Shown here piece by piece: positions 12,201-23,200 of a stretch of 64,000 nucleotides of DNA (position 1 is the first letter of the stretch; each line of letters opens with the position of its first letter). The position numbers and the translations under genes were made by a program. The notes below the pieces were generated by a model, which was given only the letters and a program-made list of their open reading frames with translations, was not told the DNA's origin and searched no databases. This DNA is from Xiphophorus maculatus. Lineage: Eukaryota > Chordata > Actinopteri > Cyprinodontiformes > Poeciliidae. The stretch lies in assembly GCF_002775205.1 (NCBI RefSeq), contig NC_036457.1:4387650-4451649 (forward strand), given 5' to 3'.

Positions 12201-13950
12201 CCTCAGCCCCGTCACAGAGGACTCCCTCAGCCCCTCGCTGCCAAAGACCAGAACCGCAGCGCTCAGCCGGGCCGGAAGTCAGACCAGCACCTCCAGATGC
12301 TTCGGGGAACAGACGGTGACGCTGCGAGCCACGGTTCCCCGGGTGGCGCAGCTGAGGGCGGAGGCCGGCGGCGACAAACCCACGGAGGAGACGGAGCAAA
12401 CGGACGAGGTGGACAGAGCCGAGAGCAAAGTCCGTCTTCTGGCTCGTCGCTACAGCCAGCGGATCAGAACCTCCGGTCCGGTGGTTCGACAGCGGAGTCC
12501 GGCCGGCCCGTTCAACAGGAAGACTCTGGCTTGTGTGGTGGAGGAGAAGGAAGGCTCAGGTACGCCGTGTAGCTCTAATCCATTCATTAGCTCCCTCTGC
12601 TGGTGAGTCAGGGTATGACATGGGTTTGGGGAAGCCATCTTGGATGATCTCCCCAGACGGTCCAGAGTCGATGAGCTGCTGGAACGACCTCCAGATAGTC
12701 ACATTTGGTGTCCACCGTTACCTAGAAACCCCATCAGCTCCGCCCGTTACCTAGCAACGGCTCCAATGTGTTTGGAGCTGTTGCTGTACAATGGCTGCTG
12801 GAAAAGGCAAAGTGTTTTGTTGTTGACTTAACATCCAGAAACCTCTTGCTGCATTCGTGCAGGAGCCTCCACTTCTGCTTTTCAAAGACGTGTGATTGTA
12901 TAATTAGCATCTGTTTGCAGCCGTTTCACATGTGAATGTGAACGTTGAGTCGGGGCGTGGCCAGTAGCAGCTGGATTTAAAGAGACAGGACTCCCTGAAC
13001 AGGTTTTGTTTAGGCCGTGGATCAGATTAATTCTCATGTTGGTTCTGTTCTCCTGTGTTTCCCGTTTTGCAGCTCAGAGTATCTGGGCTGTTTTTGATGG
13101 TTTTGGTCGGTTCTGTCCTCTAAACTCTGGTTTCGGTCCGTTCTCTGCAGGGAAGCCCAGCCTGACTCTGCCTCTGGGTCCTAAGGTCCAGTCCAAGTCT
13201 CTGCCACTGAGCCCGGTGGACCCGGTCCAGAACCCGGACGCCGGCGCTCCAGACCACGCCTCTCTCAGCCCGCCGCCCATCGAGGGCTTCAGCTGGCCCG
13301 ACGTGCGGAAACTCCGCTCCAGATACTCCAGCGGCGGCGGCCGGAACCAGAACCGGCCCATGAGCCGCAGCAGCACCATCCCGGACCGCATGTTGGACGG
13401 CGGCCTCAGGAGGCACTCCAGCGGATCTCCTGGTCATCTCCATGACGACGGCGCGCCATCAGGCCAACCCCGCAGCGGGCGGGTCGCGGCGCGGGACGAG
13501 CGATCCAGACGGCTGCACAGGGCCAACTCTCTGGACCCGCGGCTCAGCCTGCAGCAGCTGGGCGATCTGCAGCGGATCCAGCAGGCTCGCAGCCCCGTGG
13601 GCGACGGTTACTACATCGCCGCCGAGGCGCCGCTCACAGACGACCCGGAACACAAGATCATCATCGTGGAGAAGCTTCCAGAACCCGGAAACAGGGAACT
13701 GGTAGAGGACGACGGATACGTCCAGATCCGCTCGCCGACCAGCCGGGAGAAGATCTCCATCATGGCCGTCATCGACCGTTGCCGTGCCTACCAGGAGTCC
13801 GACGACTACAGGCTGAGGGACGACGCCAAGACGGCGCCGCCGCCGCCTTCAGAGCAGGACGAGTCGCAGAAAACCCGACCCGACTCCGGGCAGGGCGGTC
13901 AGAAGAGCATCGTGAAAAACCTGAGGGAAAAGTTTCAGAGCCAAACCTGA
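280..13950 (+). CDS. plekhg3: plekhg3: pleckstrin homology domain-containing family G member 3 (RhoGEF), 18 coding exons
   Basis: Family role: Dbl-type exchange factor that activates Rho-family GTPases (Rac1/Cdc42) at actin-rich cell edges. Coding exons: 280-430, 2543-2970, 4354-4454, 4557-4626, 4707-4753, 5223-5373, 5961-6092, 6285-6467, 6546-6638, 7717-7803, 7878-7911, 7989-8081, 8557-8589, 9303-9313, 9420-9656, 10228-10317, 11098-12559, 13151-13950. They join in frame at every junction to 4203 nt (1400 aa plus stop). The DH domain is at about residues 166-360 ([30 protein letters not shown]), followed by PH at about 370-478 ([37 protein letters not shown]). PLEKHG3 rather than PLEKHG1 or 2 is supported by [34 protein letters not shown] and the C-terminal NLREKFQ. 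The ATG at 280 is preceded by an acceptor at 233-235. The first exon is Gly-rich and the least certain part. Confidence 0.9.
431..2542 (+). other. plekhg3 intron 1: pyrimidine-rich tract and AT-rich DNA
   Basis: Intron between the Gly-rich first exon and the DH-coding exons. It contains a near-perfect polypyrimidine tract (about 660-795, CTC/CTT repeats). The acidic and Ser/Pro-rich open frames there are repeat artefacts. The rest is AT-rich, with recurring short motifs built on ttttaatgagaa around 930-1160 and 2215-2370. No further coding sequence was seen. Confidence 0.6.
660..795. repeat. Homopyrimidine/homopurine (CTC/CTT) tract
   Basis: About 135 bp in which the plus strand is almost only C and T. 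It is simple sequence in an intron of plekhg3. Long mirror-like polypurine tracts can form triplex DNA in vitro. A biological role is not shown here. Confidence 0.85.
3060..3480. repeat. Degenerate ATTAATCG-rich interspersed repeat
   Basis: Contains many copies of attaatcgatta-type palindromes and reads like a decayed copy of a widespread teleost small transposon of the form 'gcaactaacgattatt...'. Related pieces lie at 4815-4930, 7305-7590 and 20485-20725. The copy at 7305-7590 is the most complete. All of these are intronic. Confidence 0.6.
5377..5482 (+). repeat. 17-bp minisatellite after plekhg3 exon 6
   Basis: About six copies of a unit close to ctcacctgctgaccttc. The array starts 4 nt after the exon end at 5373, so it overlaps the donor region. 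It is intronic. Confidence 0.85.
7305..7590. repeat. Most complete copy of the ATTAATCG small transposon
   Basis: Begins with a 'gcagctatcgattattt' type end and closes with a related inverted segment 'aatcacgattagtcatttcaac'. The interior has further attaatcg palindromes. There is no coding capacity, so this is a non-autonomous element in the plekhg3 intron 6639-7716. Confidence 0.5.
8925..8985 (+). repeat. Short 27-bp tandem repeat
   Basis: About two and a half copies of a unit containing 'cccagcatgcattgctgtt', in the plekhg3 intron 8590-9302. Confidence 0.75.
9303..9313 (+). CDS. plekhg3: plekhg3 microexon of 11 nt
   Basis: The preceding exon (8557-8589) ends in phase 1 and the following exon (9420-9656) starts in phase 0, so an odd-sized piece is required between them. 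A pyrimidine-rich stretch ending in cag, then 11 nt, then a strong donor gtaagg supplies it, encoding A-P-L-E across the junction. This is inferred from phase and splice signals only. Confidence 0.55.
11098..12559 (+). CDS. plekhg3: plekhg3 large internal exon (Ser/Glu-rich disordered region)
   Basis: This 1462-nt exon encodes about residues 648-1134. It starts acidic ([16 protein letters not shown]). It then carries the family block [20 protein letters not shown], the [10 protein letters not shown] / [15 protein letters not shown] / [10 protein letters not shown] segment, and an [16 protein letters not shown] helix that is conserved in mammalian PLEKHG3. The rest is a low-complexity, likely phosphorylated linker with no catalytic residues. 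It ends in phase 1 at a gtacgc donor and splices to 13151. Confidence 0.9.
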
Positions 13951-14765
13951 AAAACCTGGAGAACCTGGGAAACCTGGAGAACCTGGAGAACCTTGGGGTT
14001 TTCCAGAAGCACCAAAGTTTTCCTGAAGGTTTTTCCTCAGAGTCAAACATCAGAATCCGACCAAATCGACCAGCGCCGTCGGCTCGGCTCCTTCAGCGTC
14101 TCCGTTGCTGCTTCGCTCCTGTAACGTCTGGAACCTTCAGGAGGTTCTGGCAGAACTTCTCATCTGTAAATACTTTTCCTCCGGGTTCGTTCCTGCCGTA
14201 CGACCTTTGAACCCTGTGGAAACGCCAGCGGGTCGCCTACAGGTCGCTGTGGTTAAGCTTTACACCGCTGAACCGAACCTTTTCTCATCACAAAGATTCA
14301 GGACAAGATCCGTCAAAAATACCCATCATGCTCCTCGTTGCTATGGAAACGTCTTGAACCGGGTCGATGGATTTGTTGTTTAGGTTTTCGGCTCCAGTAG
14401 TTTTTCAGAAAAAACATAAAATAAAAACTTTTATGCGGCAGAGGATTAAAGTCAAACCGAGATTTTATTTTTTTATTACGAGAATAAAATTCCTAGAGAA
14501 AAGTTTCCTGAAGCAAACGTCCGATAAACATCCAGATGTGATTCTTCTCTTTTCAAAGTTCAGCTTCTGGAAATAATCTCTTAATTATGATTTTATTCTC
14601 GTATTATTGACCTTTTTCTCCTATTTTTTGCGATTTTATTCTCATAATGACATTTATTCCGACTTTTTTTCTTGTAGTTAATTTTTTTAGCTCGTCTCTG
14701 ATGCTCTGATACTTGGAGTTTCTTCATCCTCCTCCTCATCCTCACTGTGTCCAACCTGGAATAAA
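13951..14765 (+). other. plekhg3: plekhg3 3' UTR with candidate poly(A) signal
   Basis: Follows the TGA at 13948-13950. It begins with a short tandem repeat of aacctggag units (13951-13996), which explains a collagen-like reading frame on the opposite strand. An AATAAA at 14760-14765 is the first good polyadenylation signal. An ATTAAA near 15250 is an alternative. Confidence 0.5.
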
Positions 14766-16740
14766 ACTTCAGAAAATTCCAGCTAAATTAACCAAATATT
14801 ATACAGGGTGTATGTATATTTATGAGCCTCAGAAATGAATTGTAAATTGAAATAAATAATTCTAGATGCTGATGATGATCAGGCATTTTAACTCTGGGCT
14901 GCATGCAATAAATGAGTTTGTAGATGATTTAACTAGGACAATAAAGAATAAACAGAATATTTTAAGAGAAAAAATATGTAAATTTATAATAAATATAATT
15001 AAAATGATTTATTTTGCTGCTTCTGATCTAACTTACTGTTTTTACATGTTGTGCCTTTTTGTGATTTTATTCCAAATCAGTTTGAACTTTTAATTTGTCC
15101 CTGAAGCGTCTTTGCTCAGAGGTGACCTCTGACCTCCACAGTCCACCACTGTAACTCCTCATATTTATTGGATCTCATGTAAATGGAAACGTTTGTGTGT
15201 CTGTTAACGTCGGCGGACGTTTTTATCTGTGACGATGCCAACATGAAACATTAAAGTGAGACAAACGACGAGATTTTCCTCCTTATTTCAGTCAAACTGG
15301 ATTCCTGGAAAATATCGCTAAGCTAAGCTAAGCTAAACAGTAGAAACAGAGTTCTGTCTCTTTAAGAGGGTGATGTCATAGCTCTGGAAGCTGCTAATAG
15401 GCTGCCTGTAGATGTATTAAGACCTTTTGCAGATGCAGCTGAAGCTGCTAATAAACCTTTTTGTTGTGATTTGATGTGAAAAGCTGCTCAGCGAGGAAGA
15501 ATCCGACACGAGAAACGATTAACGAACAGGAAGAGTTTAATTTCTGGAGAAATAAAAGTGTTTCATTATGATCATCGTTACGTTGGAGGGACAGAAAGGC
15601 TTCACCTTGGGGTCAATGAAATATTTTTAATTTAATAAATTCAGTCATTAATTCACAAACACATTATTTACTGAACATTAGTGAAAAATCTGCTTCATTC
15701 TCAATAATTACAGAATAAATTTTCATGGCTGTATGCATATTAAAATATCAACTATAAATATTTTTTTCTTCATTTAAAAATCTAAACTGTATGACTACAT
15801 TTTACTGTAAAGTGATTTGAATTGATTCATAATAGAGCTTTATTTCCAAAATACTAAATAATAATAATTTCTTATTAAAATCAAACTTATTTCTATCATT
15901 TGATATTAAGACATTTTTTTAAATTTAGCAATAATCTCATCTCATATTTAAACGAAACTAAATGCATTTTTTAAAATAACTTTCAAGATTTGATTGAATA
16001 AAGAATTTATTAGTTTTCTAATATTCATTTTATATAAAATTCTCAGAAACAGAAACTTAATGTTGGTTTTATGCAATAAGTCACATATAAAAAATAAACT
16101 ATACTTTTACACAGTTTTAAAGATATATTTTATATTTTTGATCCAAAACATTTATAATTTCAACTTCATATTGTTTTTCCACTAGATTATCATTTATAGA
16201 TCTTATAATAGAATCAACTTTTTTTCTGTTTAGTTCAGTTTTAATTCAATAAATCAGAAAATCCATTTATTTCATGAACTTCATCACTAAGTGAAAGATG
16301 AACACTTTAAAGTTTAAAGCTTTTATTTCTGTTAATTATGATCATTTTCCTACTGATATGTAATGAAAATATAAAACATTTAAGATCATAATATCCCACC
16401 AGACAGAGAGAAAAACATATTTAATGCAGAAATGTGTTTAATGAAAAGTGTTTGCATGTTTAATACCTGCTGATATTTTCAATCTAATTTATTAAATATT
16501 ATTGTAAAGTTATAATATTGAATACATTAATAAATAAAACTGACAGATTATATTTCTAGCAGTAAATATAAATAATTTTATTAACCAACTGAAACAGGAA
16601 ATGTTTCCTCTGATTTAACAGAAGCCGTATGTAAACTTCTGGTTTCAGGTAAATTTATTTTTGCTTTCATTTTATTAAAGAAGCCATAAGAAATATGGAG
16701 GAAATAAATTCTGGACATATTTAATGTCTATTGTTTACAT
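14766..16740. other. AT-rich intergenic region, no gene seen
   Basis: Strongly AT-rich sequence with only short chance open frames made of Phe, Ile, Lys and Asn codons. A tandem 'gctaagctaa' run lies near 15320. I see no splice-consistent exon, RNA gene or clear transposon. Confidence 0.6.
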
Positions 16741-16744
16741 CAGT

Positions 16745-17045
16745 AACTGAGGGGCCCCTGAGGCCCCGGGCCTCCAGGATCTCAGCATCGCTCCTGGGTT
16801 TCATTATTATTCCAGACTGAGTCCCGTCCTCCTGCGGATCGGGACAGATTATTGATTGCTGATGATTGATTATAGATTTTCCACCCTGTCCGGTGGAAGC
16901 CGCCACGTGGCCCCGTGGCCCCGCCCACGTGGCCCCGTGGTCCCGCCCACTGAGGGCGGAGTCCCTGCAGATCAGCTGCCGTGATTCTGATGCTTCGTTT
17001 CCACTCAGACTTCATCCTGACCCAGCCGAACTGCGGTCCTCACGG
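16745..17045 (+). promoter_or_regulatory. GC-rich islet with duplicated CACGTG boxes; possible inf2 promoter/first non-coding exon
   Basis: Abrupt GC-rich segment after 2 kb of AT-rich DNA. It contains two adjacent exact-but-one copies (16903-16924, 16925-16946) of a 22-bp unit with a CACGTG E-box and a GC box (ccgccc). A potential donor CACG|gtaagg lies at 17044/17045. The inf2 start codon is 3.25 kb downstream and has an acceptor-like tag before it (20231-20240), so a distant non-coding first exon is plausible. This is inference only. Confidence 0.35.
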
Positions 17046-17529
17046 TAAGGAGTCCCGCTGGTTCCGACCGGCTCGGTTCGGTGACTCGGTTCTTCCTGGT
17101 TTCTGGGAGTTTTGCTGGTTTGTTTTGGGTTTTTAGAGCAGAACGCTGGTGGGTCCATTTGAATCCAAACGCTGGTTTGTTTGTTTCTCAACTTCTCTCA
17201 TTTTAACGGAACGGAACCGCATCCCGTCCCGGGATTAGAACCGGATGTTTTGTTTTCTTTTGTTTTACCTGTCGACGCTCAGGTAAAGTTTCCTCAGGTG
17301 CGAGCAGAGCTTCATCACTCTGAGGGTTCTGATTGGAGGTTATCAGAACCGGCGTTATGGACTCCGTCTTTGGTCCTTCAGGTCGATTAACCGATCAGTT
17401 CAAGTCAACATGGACTTTAAACCCGCAATATTAACTTTGTTTGTGTGATTTTAATCAGATTTCTGTCCTGTCAGTGTCCAGGGGACAGTCGGTGTGAGTG
17501 GGCCCCATATGGGTCCCAAAGCCCGCCTT

Positions 17530-17900
17530 AAAAAGTATTCGCACCCCGTTAACTTTCCACATGTGTTACATTTAATATTTACTCTTTTATTGGGATTTTA
17601 TGCGACAGAGACGCTCAGTTAGATGGATGGAGAACAGCTACAGGTTCTCCTCACTTGGATTCAGGTCTGGACTTTGACTAGACCATTCTAACAATCTGTT
17701 TTGATCTGAACCATCCCATAATATCTGTGGCTGGATGTTTAGAGCGTTTTTTTAGTTCTTTGGTCTTCACGATTCTGGTTGTTTTCTAGAACCAGAACAT
17801 CTGCAGTCAGACTCATGGAACCGGATCCGTTCTGGTTTTATTGACCGATCAGACCCTGAGGTTTGTCTTTGAAATGGATGGTTCCTCGATTTATTCTAGT
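17530..17900. repeat. Interspersed repeat containing 'gactttgactaga/gccatt'
   Basis: Contains 'aaaaagtattcgcacccc' and, further on, 'tctggactttgactagaccattctaac', a phrase typical of widespread fish DNA repeats. A second fragment with 'aggactttgactaggccatt' lies at 35930-35980, upstream of cep170b. It is non-coding. Confidence 0.55.
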
Positions 17901-17954
17901 GTTGAGACTCACATTGAGGTTCTGAGGCGAAGCTCTAATCAGAAACCTTAGTCC

Positions 17955-18475
17955 TGCTAATGCTAAAGCGCTACACCAACTCTGTATGTAGTGGAAGCTA
18001 ATGCTAAAGCGCTACATCAACACTGTATGTAGTGGAAGCTAATGCTAAAGCTCTACACCAACTCTGTATGTAGTGGAAGCTAATGCTAAAGCGCTACACC
18101 AACTCTGTATGTAGTGGAAGCTAATGCTAAAGCGCTACATCAACTCTGTATGTAGTGGAAGCTAATGCTAAAGCGCTACACCAACTCTGTATGTAGTGGA
18201 AGCTAATGCTAAAGCGCTACATCAACACTGTATGTAGTGGAAGCTAATGCTAAAGTGCTACACCAACTCTGTATGTAGTGGAAGCTAATGCTAAAGCGCT
18301 ACACCAACTCTGTATGTAGTGGAAGCTAATGCTAAAGCGCTACACCAACTCTGTATGTAGTGGAAGCTAATGCTAAAGCGCTACACTAACACTGTATGTA
18401 GTGGAGGCTAATGCTAAAGCGCTACACTAACACTGTATGTAGTGGAGGCTAATGCTAAAGCGCTACACTAACAGG
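17955..18475 (+). repeat. 41-bp minisatellite, about 12.5 copies
   Basis: Tandem units of 41 bp containing 'gctaatgctaaagcgctaca' followed by 'ccaactctgtatgtagtgga'. Units differ at a few fixed sites (cacc/catc/cact, ctct/cact). Two further diverged units lie at 19763-19860, beyond the hAT element. There is no open reading frame and the repeats have no unique spacers. Confidence 0.9.
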
Positions 18476-18935
18476 GTTCTCAGTGAAACATTTTCAAAGT
18501 TAGCAAAAGAGCTAAAGCTGAAGGCAAAAATTAGCTCTGCTATTAGCGCATTAGCGGACTAAAGTCATTTTGGTTCTGATATTCTGTCCTTTTCCAACTC
18601 TGGGCCCAGAAACACACGTCCCTGTTTATAAATGTTACTTCATATTTATGGTTCCTAAACTGTAAATTTATATTTTATAATTAGATTTTAATGGTCTTGT
18701 TTTTCCTCATCATAATTTAATTATTTAAATTATTTTCTGTAGAGACACTTCTAGAGGTTGTAAATTGTGATCTGAACAGATTTTAAATTGTTTTTCATCG
18801 TTTCCTGATGATGATGATGAAACATCAGCAAATGTTTAAAATATTTCATCAATTTGACCAGAGATTTTTATCCTGCTGCCTTCGTCACAGGAATCTGAGC
18901 TCCACCCCGTCTGTCCTGGAGGAATGTCTCCACCC

Positions 18936-18936
<1 letters not shown>

Positions 18937-18998
<62 letters not shown>
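18937..18998. repeat. (AC)n microsatellite
   Basis: Uninterrupted AC dinucleotide run of about 31 units in the intergenic region upstream of inf2. Confidence 0.95.
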
Positions 18999-19000
<2 letters not shown>

Positions 19001-19504
19001 CAGTGCAGAGGAATTCAGTGTTTCCCAACCTCCTACAGAAATTATTGCTGCAATCTGTGATTTCCTGTAAGAATGTGAGGCGGGGAGACATGGACCATGA
19101 AGCTGAGGGTCGGATCAGAACCAGAACACCTGGTTCGGTTCAGAACCGATCAGGTGGTTCTGTTTCCTGCATCAGTGTTTCTCAGGTGATGAGTAATTAT
19201 CTATCATTAGTGTGAGGTGGTGAAGCTGTAACTTCTGTTTTCATATCAATAAACGTCTCAGAGCAAAGGACGGGTAACTAGACGAACTTCATCAAATACT
19301 TATTAAAAGTTCAAATTATTCTTGTTCCTGAGGATTTAGAGTGTTTCTGTAATCAGACGACGTGGAAGCTAATGCTAATGTGCTACATTACCATTAGCGT
19401 TAGCGCTTTATCTACAATGCTAAAGCGCTTTGAAGCTTTAGCATTGTAGATAAACTATTCAGCTAAAGGGTTTAGCCCTTGCTGAAAGGGATAAACCCTT
19501 AGTG

Positions 19505-19731
19505 CAGGGGTCTCAAACTCCAGGCCTCGAGGGCCGCAGACCTACAGTTTTTAGATGTGCCACAGGTACAAAACACTGGAATGAAATGGCTTAATTACCT
19601 CCTCCTTGTGTAGATCAGTTATCCCAGCCTTGCTAATGACCTAATTATTCTGTTCAGGTGTGGAGCAGCAGAGGCTCATCTAAAAGTTGCAGGACTGCAG
19701 GACCCTCAAGGACTGGAGTTTGAGACCCCTG
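19505..19731. mobile_element. Non-autonomous hAT-type transposon (227 bp) with 8-bp target duplication
   Basis: Terminal inverted repeats read CAGGGGTCTCAAACTCCAG on both ends. The element is flanked on both sides by the 8-bp direct repeat CCTTAGTG (19497-19504 and 19732-19739). The CAGGGG termini and an 8-bp duplication are hallmarks of the hAT superfamily. It has no coding capacity, so it was moved by a transposase from elsewhere. The perfect duplication suggests a fairly young insertion. Confidence 0.88.
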
Positions 19732-20296
19732 CCTTAGTGTCATGGCTAAAGGGGTTTCAAGGGAAGCTAATGCTAAAGTGCTACACTAGCATTGTATTTA
19801 GTGGAAGCTAATGCTAAAGTGCTACACTAGCATTGTATTTAGTGGAAGCTAATGCTAAAGTGGTCACTCTTCGGACTCCAAGTCGACAAAAACAAGCAGA
19901 TTTATTGATGAAGCTGCTTCACCATCAGACTGGAATCTGACCCACAGAAAACTTAATTTAATGTGAGTCTGAACTGCTTTAAATCCTTAAACATGTTTTT
20001 TATCCCAGTTAAACCTTCCTGTTGCTGTTCAGAACCGAGCTGCAGCCGGGCCCGGTTCTGGAGGCCCAACAAAGAGACTTATTGTTCTGGATTCCTCAGA
20101 CACAAGCGGGTCAGCAGTGACTGACGGTTCCAGGCATGTTGAGATACGAAGTTAAATATTTAATCCGGAATAAACGAGCAGAAAACAGAGATTGGTTCCC
20201 AGAAGAGCTGAAGGCTCGGTTTTGTTCCTCCTCCCTGCAGACGTTAAATCTGACAGATTGATAAACTTTGGTCAGATTCTGCAGATTCCCGTCGTC

Positions 20297-23200
20297 ATGG
20301 CGTCCAGAACCAAATGGGACGCAGTGAAGGAGCAAGTAACCAAAGGTTCTGACGACGACCCGGACGGATCACTGGAGGCCAACCTGGAGAACGCCGACCC
20401 GGAGCTGTGCGTCCGCCTGCTTCAGGTAGGAACCATCCAACTGGTCACCGTGGGAACGACCTCCTCCAAGCGGCGATGCTCCAGTTAACGATTAATCGAT
20501 TTCTAAATTAGTTGATGATTATTTCAGTAATCGATTAATCATGATTAATCGATTGAGTTTGATGGCTTTAATTCATTCAGAGTTTGACTTCCTGAACCCA
20601 AACGAGGCTAAGCTCCCATGGACCTTAACGATTAATCGATTAGTTGATGATCATTTCAGTAATTGATTAATCACGATTAATCGACCACTAAATTAGTTGA
20701 TGATAATCGATTAATCGTTTCAGCCGTAGTAGTCCTGATGAGCTCAGCGCTGTGGCGGCGTGTCGCCTGCAGGTTCCCACCGTGGTGAACTACTCAGGTC
20801 TGCGGCGGCGCCTGGAGAAGAGCGACAAGTCGTGGATGGTCCAGTTCCTGGAGCTGCAGGGTTTGGACCTGCTGATGGGGGCGCTGGAGCGGCTGTCGGG
20901 CCGCGGCTGCGCCCGCATCCCCGACGCGCTGCTGCAGCTCACCTGCGTGTCGTGCATCCGCAGCGTCATGAACTCGTCCGCCGGACTCAACTTCATCCTG
21001 GACAACGAGGAGGGATACATCCGGACCCTGGCCCAGGGTGGGTACCGCCGCCCGGTCCGATACCATCAGGAAGCAGCTCGACCTGTTGGTCGCCATGACA
21101 ACCTGCTGCTGTGGCGCTTCAAGAATTGCAACATTTCTGCCCTCATGTGATCCATGCAGAGGATCCAGGCATTCTTCTGGGTCTGGTCCTGGTTGTGGTT
21201 CTGGTCCTGGTTCCAGTTCAGTTTGTTCCCAGCATGAACCTTAACCTGGTTCCTGCTTCCTGTTTCCCAGAAGTAGGAAGTAGGACTTAGGAAGCAGGAA
21301 GTAGGAAGTGGCTGTGAAACCAGCTATCTGATAAAACCTGAGGGAAGTTTCTGCTTATTGTTCTGATCCGGTTTAAAGTTTCCATCTTCTGGTTCTGGAA
21401 ACTTTCTGGGCTTTTCTCTCCAATTTTAATCATTTGATAAATTGATTTAATGATTTTTGTGTCTCAGCTTTAAAGCCCAGAGTGTTTCTGTTCTAAAACC
21501 GTTGGAACAAGAACAGGCCAAACCGCTCCACAAGCCTCATAAAACAATCTGAAGCCTTCATTTTACCAAAACTCTCCATAATCCTCCTTCCACCAAACTT
21601 TCCATACATTCTGACACACAGAGGGATGATTCGCTCTCCCTGTGTTGAATAATTAGTTCTGTTAGATGAAGGGAAGCGAATCGAGACCTGAGAGTTTAGG
21701 AAGGAGTCAGAACTTGGCAGACGCTGCCTTTGGCAGAATGTTGAAAGATTAATGGAGTCGTTACCGTAAACATTTCATAATCGTGTTTTGAAATACTTCA
21801 GATGTGATTCATTTAGAGACGGAGCTACAGAAGCGTTCGGTGTAGAGCGGGTCAGAAGACCGTTTATGACGGAGACCGGACTGTTTGGTTCAAACACAAA
21901 CCGCAGTAAAAAACAACTGATTGTAACCAGTGGAGATTTTTATGATTGTAGAACTTGAATGTTCAGAGGCTCTAATTGACGGAGTCCTGCTTGATGTTTT
22001 ATTCTTGTAATTTGATCGTTCCTCTGCCAACTGGTTGGCGCCCGACATGGGACCGACCCGGCGGCGGCCTGGACCGAGCCGCTGCTCTCTGACCTCCTGT
22101 CCATGTGTCCTCCTGCAGCGCTGGACACGTCCAACGTGATGGTGAAGATGCAGGTGTTTGAGCTGCTGGCGGCGCTCGCCCTCTTCGACCCCCAGGGCCG
22201 CCACCTGACCCTGGACGCCTTCGAGAACTACAAGGTTCGCCACAAACATGCTGAGTTACCTGCTTCCTCTGGTTCCCTCTGCATCCATTTAAAATTGTTT
22301 TTTCAGTTAGAAACTTTTTTCAATTTCAAAATAGTTTTGAAGTTTCCTTTTTATTTTTCAGTTTCAGATTGTTTTAAAATCTTCATTTTCAGTTTATGTT
22401 TTTCAAGCTCAAATTTGTTTGTTTTTTCAAATGTTTTTTCTTTCCAGCTTAAAAATAATTTTCAGTTTGAAATCTTTTTTTTTTTTTCAGTTTATTTTTT
22501 TTCTTTTGAGCAAACGTTTTGGCCCCAGTTGACCTCCGTAGAGTCTGAACGGACCCGGTCTCTGATTCGGTCGTTTTGGGTCTGCTGTGTCTCCGTCTCC
22601 AGGTTCTGAAGAAGCAGCAGTATCGCTTCAGCGTCATCATGAACGAACTGCAGGCCACTGACTGCGTCCCCTACATGGTCACCATGATGGCCGCCATCAA
22701 CGTCCTCATCCTGGGACAGGAAGACCTGCGCAAGAGACACCGACTGAGACACGAGTTCATTGGTACGATGCTTCAGATGGGCGGAGCTTGGCGCTCCTCA
22801 GCCAATCAGCATTCATTTTATTCAGAATTAGGACTGACTGGGAGCAGAAACAGGTTATCAGGTTCATGTCAGTCAGTTTGTTTATTTATGAAACCAGGCT
22901 GTGGTTCCCTTCAGGTCATGAATGATTATGAAACGATTATGACTCTCATCAAATTAGAAGTTGTAAAGTCTGTGGTTTGAAACAAAAATACAGAGAAAGA
23001 GATTCTTTAGTCCTGGAATGAATCACTTTCAGAAAATAAACTGTTAGAGTCGAAGAAGTTTAAAAATATTCAACATAATGATGTAAAACATTTTGTAGTG
23101 ATGGGAGCTTCGTTCATGTAAAGTTTAATAAACGGCAGGAGATCAATGAAGATGATCAGTTCTTTTTGGTTCAGTTCAGTTCACCAAATAGAACTGGTTC

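Noticed and set aside
13769-14050. Collagen-like minus-strand frame after plekhg3
   Set aside because: Antisense reading of a short aacctggag tandem repeat and the plekhg3 C-terminus.
17955-18475. CRISPR-like regular array
   Set aside because: The units are contiguous 41-bp tandem repeats with no unique spacers, in a vertebrate genome; this is a minisatellite.
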